Positions 1 through 4,919 of a DNA stretch of 5,996 nt are shown here, in pieces. The stretch's first letter is position 1. Every line of letters begins with the position of its first letter. A model generated the notes under the pieces. That model saw only the letters and a list, made by a program, of their open reading frames with translations, did not search any database and was not told the DNA's origin. Both the position numbers and the translations under genes were made by a program. The DNA comes from Peptococcaceae bacterium UBA3933 (lineage in GTDB: Bacteria; Bacillota; Peptococcia; Peptococcales; BICA1-8): the NCBI GenBank assembly GCA_002385805.1, contig DGEF01000092.1, positions 10,472 to 16,467 on the forward strand, read 5' to 3'.

Positions 1-10
1 AGAGGCAGGA

Positions 11-142
11 TTAGTTGCCTAAGCCCCAGAGGACGCTCATAAAAGAGGGAAGCAAAAGACCGATGCTAATTAAAACAACTAATATTACATAAAATACTTT
101 TCGAGGTCCTTGTTTTTTCTGGCGGGAATGATTAAAAAACAC
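11..142 (-). CDS. Small single-pass membrane protein, 43 aa, downstream of trxB
   Basis: This short reading frame starts with GTG 7 bases after the trxB stop codon and ends with TAA near the window edge. The product has a basic, polar N-terminus (residues 4-15, with R7, K9, K10, R14 and K15), then one hydrophobic helix over about residues 16-39 (start VFYVILVVL), and a short tail ending GLGN. The positive-inside rule predicts a cytoplasmic N-terminus. An AGG lies 6 bases before the GTG, and a stronger GGAGG lies further up inside the end of trxB, so translation coupled to trxB is plausible. The clean basic-then-hydrophobic layout and tight spacing argue for a real gene. I do not recognise a named family. 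It resembles in general form the tiny DUF4044/Prli42-type membrane proteins of Firmicutes but is longer, and I see no decisive motif. Function unknown. Confidence 0.55.
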   Translation of the reverse strand: MFFNHSRQKKQGPRKVFYVILVVLISIGLLLPSFMSVLWGLGN

Positions 143-149
143 CTATTAC

Positions 150-1064
150 CTACCCCCTATCCTCCAAATATTTTTCTAAAGGAACGATTACACTAGCCCC
201 GTCCCCTACTGCCGTTGCCACCTGACGCAATCTTTTCTGCCGCACGTCACCTACAGCAAAAACCCCAGGTAAATTAGTCTTAAGCTCTTCATCAGTTAAT
301 ACATACCCCTGTTCGTCTTTTTGTAAACTTTCCGGAAGGAAATCCGTATTGGGAATATACCCTACAAAAATGAAGACACCGTTTACCTTTAATATCTTTT
401 GTTCCTGAGTTATTACATTACGCAATACCAACTCTTCCGCTTTTTCCTTGCCCAGGATTTCTTCCACCACACTGTCCCACACAAACTGAATTTTTTCATT
501 CTTAAAGGCTCTTTCCTGGAGAATCCTCGTAGCCCTTAGCCGGTCCCGACGGTGAATAACGGTAACCTGCCGGCAAATCTTGGCTAAGTACATGGCTTCT
601 TCTATGGCTGTGTCGCCACCTCCTACAACGGCTACATCCTGGTCTTTAAAGAAAAACCCGTCACAGGTAGCACAATAGGAGACGCCTTTTCCTCTAAATT
701 TATCTTCCCCGGGAACACCTAACAAGCGAGGACGAGCTCCTGAGGCGATAATTACTGCTTTGGCTTCATAGACCTCATCATCGGTTATCACCTTTTTCAC
801 TTTTCCTTCTAATTCCAAAGAAGAAACATGTTTATATTCTACTTGCACCCCAAAATTTACTGCCTGCTCATAAAACTTTATCATTAACTCAGATCCGGAA
901 ACTCCCTGGGGAAACCCGGGGTAATTTTCGATTGTTTCAGTAGTCCCGGCTTGTCCTCCCGGCACTCCGGCTTCTAAAATAAGTGTTTTATATCCCGCTC
1001 TGGCAGCATAAATCCCAGAGGTAAGTCCTGCCGGCCCAGCCCCAACAATAATCACATCAAACAT
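150..1064 (-). CDS. trxB: Thioredoxin reductase (NADPH, FAD)
   Basis: This cytoplasmic flavoenzyme passes electrons from NADPH through FAD and a redox-active disulfide to thioredoxin. At 304 aa it has the usual length of low-molecular-weight bacterial TrxB. Visible motifs are the N-terminal FAD-binding GAGPAG (residues 8-13), the active-site CATC (C131 and C134) followed by DG, the NADPH-binding glycine motif VGGGDTAIEEA (about 147-157), HRRDRLRAT at 171-179 whose arginines bind the 2'-phosphate of NADPH, and the C-terminal FAD motif GDVR (272-275) with RQVATAVGDGA. The HRRxxxR motif makes an NADPH enzyme more likely than a ferredoxin- or NADH-linked relative. The ATG is preceded by AAAGGAGGT, 11 bases away. 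The gene has its own extended -10 promoter and is separated from the upstream M23 gene by a terminator. No thioredoxin gene lies in the window. Confidence 0.97.
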   Translation of the reverse strand: MFDVIIVGAGPAGLTSGIYAARAGYKTLILEAGVPGGQAGTTETIENYPGFPQGVSGSELMIKFYEQAVNFGVQVEYKHVSSLELEGKVKKVITDDEVYEAKAVIIASGARPRLLGVPGEDKFRGKGVSYCATCDGFFFKDQDVAVVGGGDTAIEEAMYLAKICRQVTVIHRRDRLRATRILQERAFKNEKIQFVWDSVVEEILGKEKAEELVLRNVITQEQKILKVNGVFIFVGYIPNTDFLPESLQKDEQGYVLTDEELKTNLPGVFAVGDVRQKRLRQVATAVGDGASVIVPLEKYLEDRG

Positions 1065-1113
1065 TTTAATTTACTACCTCCTTTTAAATACTCAACATAT
1101 ACCTTTAGGGGGT

Positions 1114-1122
1114 ATTATATCA
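1114..1122 (-). promoter_or_regulatory. Extended -10 promoter for trxB
   Basis: On the minus strand this reads TGATATAAT, a TGn extension joined to a perfect TATAAT. No good -35 hexamer sits 16-18 bases upstream; the best there is TTTAAA/TTTTAA in an AT-rich stretch. That fits an extended -10 sigma-A promoter. It lies about 50 bases before the trxB ATG and after the terminator of the M23 gene, so trxB is probably transcribed independently. Confidence 0.7.
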
Positions 1123-1161
1123 CAGTATTTGTAAATTTAAAACGGTTTTCAAATTTATATT

Positions 1162-1190
1162 TAAAAAGCACAGGAGTTATTCCTGTGCTT
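1162..1190 (-). terminator. Rho-independent terminator of the M23 peptidase gene
   Basis: A perfect 10-bp inverted repeat (AAGCACAGGA at 1166-1175 and TCCTGTGCTT at 1181-1190) encloses a 5-base loop. On the minus strand it is followed by a T-rich run starting TTTT. It begins 3 bases after the M23 gene's TAA stop and lies ahead of the trxB promoter. Confidence 0.88.
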
Positions 1191-1192
1191 CT

Positions 1193-2566
1193 TTACTTCA
1201 GATAATTTAAAGGATTTTTGTGATTACCGTTTATTCTTACCTCAAAATGGAGATGAGAACCGGTACTACGGCCTGTACTTCCCACATTACCGATCAAGTC
1301 GCCTCTACTTACCTTTTGACCCATACTAACCCTAATTTTGGAAAGATGAGCATAACGGGTAAGCAATCCATCACCGTGGTCAATATCTATACAGTAACCA
1401 TATGTACCTTTCCAACCGGCGGAGATAACAGTACCACTCTCTGCGGAAAAAACAGGATCCCCTGTTACCCCGTCAATATCTATACCTGTGTGGAATCCGG
1501 AGCCACGCCATCCGTAACTGGAAGTAATCTTGCTTCTCAGGGGCCAGGCCAATATTCCATTCCCGCCGCCTCCCCGGGAAGCTGTCATTACCTTAGTTCC
1601 CTGATAAACTACTCTTGTTTTCGGTTCTTCCAGTATTTTTTCCTCTAAAACCTGACGCTCCAGCTCATTGCCGTTCTCCGCCACAATCCTATATGTAACA
1701 ATTTTTTTCCCGTTTTTACCGGGTTCCTTAACACTGGTTTGTCCCCGCCACATATCGGCGTCGCTTATGTACTTTGTGCTATACTTAATAGTCTCTTCCT
1801 GAGTAACCTTGCTTTCAGTAACCACATGGAGTAAAGGCTCTGATTGAACTAATTTTAATTCCTGTCCAATTGATAACAAGTCATTTTTTAGCTGAGGGTT
1901 TGCCTCTCTTAACTGATTAACCGTTAACCCATTTTTATGGGCGATAGTCCATAGAGAGTCCCCAGCTTCCACCGTATAGGTCTCAACCTTGTCTGTTCCG
2001 TTCATAATAAAAGTCAGAGCTTGTTCAACATCCATTACTTGTGATAAATTAGCCTGAGTTTCAGCTAAAGTCACTTCCTCAGTAAAATCTACTGAAAGCA
2101 CTTCAGTTTCCTCATCCTTGGCAACGTATTCTTCTTTTAATTTGGTCAGTACTTCATTGCCTTCCTTTTCGCTAAATACGTAAACCTTATCTTCACCGTT
2201 TATTTTTATAGCGGTGGCCTGTACTAACCATTCCAGGCGTGAATCTAACAATGTAGTTAAATCATCCAAGGATAAAGGATCTCCATCATAATCCTCTACT
2301 TTAACTATTTCTATTTGATTAGCTATATCTTCAACCTTTAAACCTAGTAATTGTGTTTTTTCTTCTTTTAATTGTTGTAAGGCTTGGTCATAGATTTCCT
2401 GGGTTTCAATAATACCGATTTCCCGGCCGTCAACCTTAACCAGAAAACCTGTATTGGAACCGGTAAAAATCATAAACCCGACTACTACTAAAATTAAACC
2501 CAGCAAACCAATAAGGATTTTTGACCAACTCCCACTCTTCTCCCACCAGTCAGCCAACTGTGACAT
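1193..2566 (-). CDS. Membrane-anchored LysM-G5-M23 peptidoglycan endopeptidase
   Basis: The 457-aa product is predicted to be an exported cell-wall hydrolase. In order it shows a short cytoplasmic N-terminus, one hydrophobic segment (about residues 17-35, signal anchor), a long Glu/Lys-rich extracytoplasmic region (about 45-190), a LysM peptidoglycan-binding domain (195-240, starting YTVEAGDSLWTIA), a G5 domain (about 243-324), a Gly-rich linker (331-336) and a C-terminal M23 (LytM-type) zinc peptidase domain (about 337-455). Zinc ligands by family comparison are H359 and D363 (HTGID) and H440; H407 and H438 (SHLHFE) match the catalytic histidines. All are present, so it should be active, cleaving peptide cross-bridges. 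Its wall role (growth, division or sporulation) cannot be told. The ATG lacks a well-spaced Shine-Dalgarno and follows a structured leader. An upstream promoter and downstream terminator suggest its own transcript, though readthrough from scfB is possible. Confidence 0.95.
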   Translation of the reverse strand: MSQLADWWEKSGSWSKILIGLLGLILVVVGFMIFTGSNTGFLVKVDGREIGIIETQEIYDQALQQLKEEKTQLLGLKVEDIANQIEIVKVEDYDGDPLSLDDLTTLLDSRLEWLVQATAIKINGEDKVYVFSEKEGNEVLTKLKEEYVAKDEETEVLSVDFTEEVTLAETQANLSQVMDVEQALTFIMNGTDKVETYTVEAGDSLWTIAHKNGLTVNQLREANPQLKNDLLSIGQELKLVQSEPLLHVVTESKVTQEETIKYSTKYISDADMWRGQTSVKEPGKNGKKIVTYRIVAENGNELERQVLEEKILEEPKTRVVYQGTKVMTASRGGGGNGILAWPLRSKITSSYGWRGSGFHTGIDIDGVTGDPVFSAESGTVISAGWKGTYGYCIDIDHGDGLLTRYAHLSKIRVSMGQKVSRGDLIGNVGSTGRSTGSHLHFEVRINGNHKNPLNYLK

Positions 2567-2567
2567 C

Positions 2568-2609
2568 TTAACTGCAGATCAGCCTTTCCTTATCTGCAGC
2601 CTTACTCAC
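2568..2609 (-). CDS. Possible 13-codon leader ORF before the M23 gene
   Basis: A GTG-started frame of 13 codons (MSKAADKERLICS) ends with TAA one base before the ATG of the M23 gene (TAAGATG). An AAAGG lies only 3 bases before the GTG, which is close for a Shine-Dalgarno. If translated, stopping ribosomes would sit at the M23 start codon, which itself lacks a well-placed ribosome site, so the frame could drive translational coupling. Frames this short arise by chance, and only the position makes it worth noting. Confidence 0.25.
   Translation of the reverse strand: MSKAADKERLICS
2572..2599 (-). promoter_or_regulatory. Hairpin carrying the only strong SD-like sequence of the M23 gene
   Basis: A perfect 8-bp inverted repeat (CTGCAGAT / ATCTGCAG) encloses a 12-base loop. 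On the minus strand the loop reads AAGGAAAGGCTG, the only strong purine-rich ribosome-site candidate near the M23 ATG. It lies 16 bases from that ATG, which is too far for usual initiation unless the RNA folds or translation is coupled. There is no T-run after the repeat, so it is not a terminator. A role in translational control is an inference. Confidence 0.5.
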
Positions 2610-2617
2610 CTGCCTTT

Positions 2618-2645
2618 CTTACTTGTCCTGCCGGACAAGCGTAAG
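2618..2645 (-). promoter_or_regulatory. First stem-loop of the M23 gene leader
   Basis: CTTGTCC (2622-2628) and GGACAAG (2633-2639) pair perfectly around a 4-base loop. CTTA (2618-2621) and TAAG (2642-2645) extend the stem past a 2-base bulge. It begins within a few bases of the expected transcript start and could stabilise the 5' end of the mRNA or form part of a regulatory leader. It matches no riboswitch class that I recognise. Confidence 0.5.
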
Positions 2646-2655
2646 TAGCAAAAAC

Positions 2656-2684
2656 ATTATACCATAATTTTTCCATTATGAAAA
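2656..2684 (-). promoter_or_regulatory. Sigma-A promoter for the M23 gene
   Basis: On the minus strand TTTTCA (4 of 6 to consensus) lies 17 bases before a perfect TATAAT, which is preceded by TGG to give an extended -10. The predicted start is near 2649, giving a leader of about 80 bases that holds two hairpins. No clear terminator separates this promoter from the end of scfB, so some transcription may also come from upstream. Confidence 0.65.
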
Positions 2685-2742
2685 TATCCTTAATTTAACA
2701 GGTATAATTATTTATTCCCTCGTTTATATATTATATGCATTT

Positions 2743-4128
2743 TTATCCAATTGGGAACAGAGCACGACGCACCTGTAAATAAATGGCGCACTCCAATCTT
2801 TTCCGCTGCAACTCACAACCTAGCTTATAAACCTTTACCAGAGAGCCGCCATAGGCTAAATTGTTGGCATGACAACCTCCACTGCAGTAAAATCTTGCCC
2901 AACAGTTTTTACATTCTTCTTTGTGTAAAACATGGCTGTTTTGAAATGCCCGGCAAAGTTCTTTATTTTTAATCCCTTCAGACACATGACCAATTTTATA
3001 TTCTTCTTTCCCCATAAATTGGTGACAAGGATACAAATCCCCCTCCGGACTTACCGCCAAATACTCATGGCCTGCACCACAGCCGGATAACCTTTTGGGT
3101 AAACAGGGCCCTTGGGTCAAGTCCACATTGAAGTGAAAGAAATTAAAAGGCCTGCCTTCCTGGTGACACTGCCAGTAATAGTCGGTCAAAACTTCATATT
3201 GTTCTTTTAAATAAGGCAGTTGTTCTTCCCGTAAAGCATAAGCTTCCGTCGGTTCCGTTACTACCGGCTCTACGGAAATTTCTTTAAACCCTAAATCAGC
3301 TAAATGTTTTACATCTTGGGCAAAATCAGGATTAAAACCTGTATAAGTACCCCGGACATAATAATCTTCATGATTACGGCTTTCTACAAAGTTCAGTAGC
3401 TTATCTTTAATCAAAGCATAAGAACCTTGCCCGCCGGGAAAAGGACGCATCCGGTCATTAACCTCCGGTCGGCCGTCCAAACTTAAAACAGCACTCATCT
3501 TGTTTTCATTAAGAAACTCCATAATTTCATCGTTTAATAACACACCATTAGTGGTTAAGGTAAACTTAATCACTTTGTCTAATTTCTGCGCTTGTTCTTG
3601 TCCATATTTCACCAATTCTTTTACTACAGCAAAATTAAGAAGGGGTTCTCCCCCAAAAAAATCAATTTCCACATGACGTCGATTTTGGGAGGCTTTTAAA
3701 AGGAAATCAATAGACTTTTTGCCTATACTTTCGGTCATTAAGGAACGACTGCCACCAAAAGCACCGGTACCGGCAAAACAGTAGCCACATCTTAAGTTAC
3801 AGTCATGGGCCACATGCAGGCAAAGGGCTTTCACTACCGGGTTTTTCGCCGGCTGATAGATGGCAAAATCAGATTCCGGTGTGAACAACAAATTACTGTT
3901 AATAAGTTCCTCTAATTCTTGGCGTACAGTATTAATTTCTTCCTGGGTATATTTTAGAGCTAATTGTTTCTCTGCCTGTCCCCAATCACCCCGGACTGAT
4001 TCCAAAACATCTAAAAAGTCCCAAGTAATCTCATCAATAACATGGATAGAACCACTGTTTATATCTAAAAGTATATTTAAACCATTTTGAGAAAATTTGT
4101 GAATATTGTTAAAATCTAACGACCGCAT
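2743..4128 (-). CDS. scfB: SCIFF peptide maturase, radical SAM/SPASM thioether-forming enzyme
   Basis: This radical SAM enzyme is predicted to install thioether cross-links between Cys and Thr in the adjacent SCIFF peptide (ranthipeptide maturation, CteB-like). The 461-aa protein has an N-terminal region of about 90 residues where the RiPP recognition element lies in characterised members, then the radical SAM core with CX3CX2C (C110, C114, C117) and the GGEP motif (159-162). The C-terminal SPASM region has C342, C350 (GCGAGHEY), C368 (YPCHQF), C406, C409, C415, C419 and C438, enough for two auxiliary [4Fe-4S] clusters. I start at ATG 4128 because AAAAAGGAG sits 8 bases before it; the longer frame opening with TTG at 4155 would bury that ribosome site in the coding sequence. 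The gene follows scfA after a hairpin. I am confident of the family; the cross-link pattern is unknown. Confidence 0.94.
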   Translation of the reverse strand: MRSLDFNNIHKFSQNGLNILLDINSGSIHVIDEITWDFLDVLESVRGDWGQAEKQLALKYTQEEINTVRQELEELINSNLLFTPESDFAIYQPAKNPVVKALCLHVAHDCNLRCGYCFAGTGAFGGSRSLMTESIGKKSIDFLLKASQNRRHVEIDFFGGEPLLNFAVVKELVKYGQEQAQKLDKVIKFTLTTNGVLLNDEIMEFLNENKMSAVLSLDGRPEVNDRMRPFPGGQGSYALIKDKLLNFVESRNHEDYYVRGTYTGFNPDFAQDVKHLADLGFKEISVEPVVTEPTEAYALREEQLPYLKEQYEVLTDYYWQCHQEGRPFNFFHFNVDLTQGPCLPKRLSGCGAGHEYLAVSPEGDLYPCHQFMGKEEYKIGHVSEGIKNKELCRAFQNSHVLHKEECKNCWARFYCSGGCHANNLAYGGSLVKVYKLGCELQRKRLECAIYLQVRRALFPIG

Positions 4129-4170
4129 CTGCTCAACTCCTTTTTCGGAAAACAACCGTTGTATAAGAAA

Positions 4171-4202
4171 AGTAGACCCGAAATTTACGGGTCTATTTTT
4201 TT
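4171..4202. terminator. Intergenic hairpin between scfA and scfB, terminator or attenuator
   Basis: A perfect 8-bp inverted repeat (TAGACCCG 4173-4180, CGGGTCTA 4188-4195) with a 7-base loop starts 11 bases after the scfA stop. On the minus strand, the direction of scfA and scfB, it is followed by only a broken T tract (CTTTTCTTAT), consistent with partial termination. On the plus strand it is followed by seven Ts and would act as a strong terminator, but no plus-strand gene is seen upstream. The likely role is to make scfA mRNA more abundant than the scfA-scfB transcript. Confidence 0.75.
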
Positions 4203-4205
4203 AAA

Positions 4206-4355
4206 CTAATTATTTTTGCAAACTTGGTTTCCTACAGTACAGGAAGTTTTACAAGCTGATTGGCAGGAAGTCTGGCATTCGCCACAACCGCCGGTTTTCA
4301 AAGTAGCTTGTAGATTTTGACTGACAATTGTTTTAATATGTACTTGCTTTTTCAT
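4206..4355 (-). CDS. scfA: SCIFF ranthipeptide precursor (six-cysteine peptide)
   Basis: This 49-residue precursor peptide is the substrate of the adjacent maturase. The N-terminal leader (about residues 1-20) starts MKKQVHIKTIVSQNL. The Cys-rich core starts TGGCGECQTSC and has exactly six cysteines (C24, C27, C31, C35, C39, C46) interspersed with Thr residues (T29, T37, T40) that are possible thioether acceptors. This matches the SCIFF family (six cysteines in about forty-five residues), which is conserved in Clostridia. GGAGGAGGT lies 6 bases before the ATG, and a near-consensus promoter sits just upstream, so strong expression is expected. Characterised homologues carry a Cys-Thr thioether bond; which residues pair here cannot be read from sequence. 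No dedicated protease or exporter gene is in the window. The biological role of SCIFF peptides is not settled, although signalling has been suggested for ranthipeptides. Confidence 0.95.
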   Translation of the reverse strand: MKKQVHIKTIVSQNLQATLKTGGCGECQTSCQSACKTSCTVGNQVCKNN

Positions 4356-4390
4356 TATTTAACCTCCTCCAAATTCCCGTTGCCATAGAA

Positions 4391-4419
4391 ATTATATCAC
4401 TTTACCCTTAACCTCACAA
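4391..4419 (-). promoter_or_regulatory. Strong sigma-A promoter for scfA
   Basis: On the minus strand this reads TTGTGA, a 17-base spacer, then a perfect TATAAT preceded by TGA (extended -10). It lies about 36 bases before the scfA ATG and just after the zinc-ribbon gene, so scfA has its own start of transcription. It shares the block GTGATATAAT with the trxB promoter. Confidence 0.8.
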
Positions 4420-4439
4420 TAGCAGAAAAATCCTCTCTA

Positions 4440-4739
4440 CTATTCTTCCACCTCTTTAACTTCCTCGACTTCCAAATTGAACCAGTGAATATATCCGCAT
4501 TTAGTGCAGGTTAAAGTTACTGCTCCCTGGTCCAACCAGTCTAAATTAAAAAAGGTCATTCCACGTGAATTTAATAAAGCCCGGCTATGTAAAAAAGTTT
4601 CATTCTGACAATGGTTACACTTAATCGGTAAACCGGCTAAAGACCGGTATTTGCTACCCTTGGACTTTTTCTCCCTCTCTTCAGACCACTTTTCCCCTTC
4701 TTTTCGCATTCTTTCTAACTGTTCTTTGGAATAATACAT
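4440..4739 (-). CDS. Small zinc-ribbon protein (DUF2082/Zn_ribbon_13-like)
   Basis: The 99-aa protein has a charged, Lys/Glu/Arg-rich and probably helical N-terminus (residues 4-30), then a zinc ribbon made of two CXXC knuckles: CNHC (C41, C44) and CTKC (C78, C81) followed by GY. The tail is acidic (residues 90-99). The span between knuckles, the residues around R53 and the hydrophobic FFNLDWL stretch (63-69) resemble the small proteins annotated as nucleic-acid-binding zinc ribbons (DUF2082). No function is established for that family, and DNA or RNA binding is only inferred from the fold. The ATG is preceded by AGGAG 6 bases away. The gene lies upstream of scfA on the same strand with no clear terminator between, but scfA has its own promoter, so a functional link is not shown. 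Family assignment is moderate; that it is a real gene is quite sure. Confidence 0.8.
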   Translation of the reverse strand: MYYSKEQLERMRKEGEKWSEEREKKSKGSKYRSLAGLPIKCNHCQNETFLHSRALLNSRGMTFFNLDWLDQGAVTLTCTKCGYIHWFNLEVEEVKEVEE

Positions 4740-4772
4740 AACCCTCTCCTGACGAAAGATATTTTTATATTA

Positions 4773-4801
4773 ATAATAGTCGCCTAATTGATTGTATGCA
4801 A
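4773..4801 (-). promoter_or_regulatory. Sigma-A promoter for the zinc-ribbon gene
   Basis: On the minus strand TTGCAT, a 17-base spacer and TATTAT lie about 33 bases before the start codon. Each hexamer differs from consensus at one or two positions. It forms the left half of the divergent promoter region 4740-4916, whose right half drives the rlpA-like gene. Confidence 0.55.
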
Positions 4802-4862
4802 CTAATTTCTATGATATTAGCGGAATTTGCTTTATATAAAAAGTAATAACAACTTATTAAAC

Positions 4863-4891
4863 TTTACAAAGTTAGCAGAAATAAATAAAAT
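4863..4891 (+). promoter_or_regulatory. Sigma-A promoter for the rlpA-like gene
   Basis: TTTACA (5 of 6) and TAAAAT (5 of 6) are separated by exactly 17 bases. The expected transcript start near 4898 leaves only a few bases before the AAAGGAGG ribosome site at 4902-4909, which argues for a start codon near 4917. The surrounding region is very AT-rich, so chance matches are possible. Confidence 0.5.
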
Positions 4892-4901
4892 ATAAGGGAA
4901 C

Positions 4902-4919
4902 AAAGGAGGGATATTTATT
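4902..4919 (+). promoter_or_regulatory. Strong ribosome-binding site followed by a probable ATT start
   Basis: AAAGGAGG (4902-4909) is a near-perfect Shine-Dalgarno. Seven bases after it lies ATT at 4917, in frame with the rlpA-like gene. No ATG, GTG or TTG stands at a normal distance in that frame. The first conventional start is GTG at 4947, 37 bases beyond the site and with no Shine-Dalgarno of its own. Confidence 0.6.

Noticed and set aside
1220..1648. Plus-strand 142-codon frame inside the M23 gene
   Set aside because: It is antisense to the catalytic domain, has no ribosome site and no recognisable domain. The minus-strand gene has all its zinc and catalytic residues.
2454..2648. Plus-strand 64-codon frame over the start of the M23 gene
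   Set aside because: It overlaps the antisense of a confirmed gene and its leader, with low-complexity composition and no ribosome site.
2567..2655. A c-di-AMP (ydaO-type) or other known riboswitch in the M23 leader
   Set aside because: Such riboswitches often precede wall hydrolases, so I looked. The leader is only about 80 bases and lacks the conserved ydaO and c-di-GMP core segments. The two hairpins are reported as unclassified structure instead.
3860..4090. Plus-strand 76-codon frame inside scfB
   Set aside because: It is antisense to the N-terminal region of the maturase and has no supporting signals.
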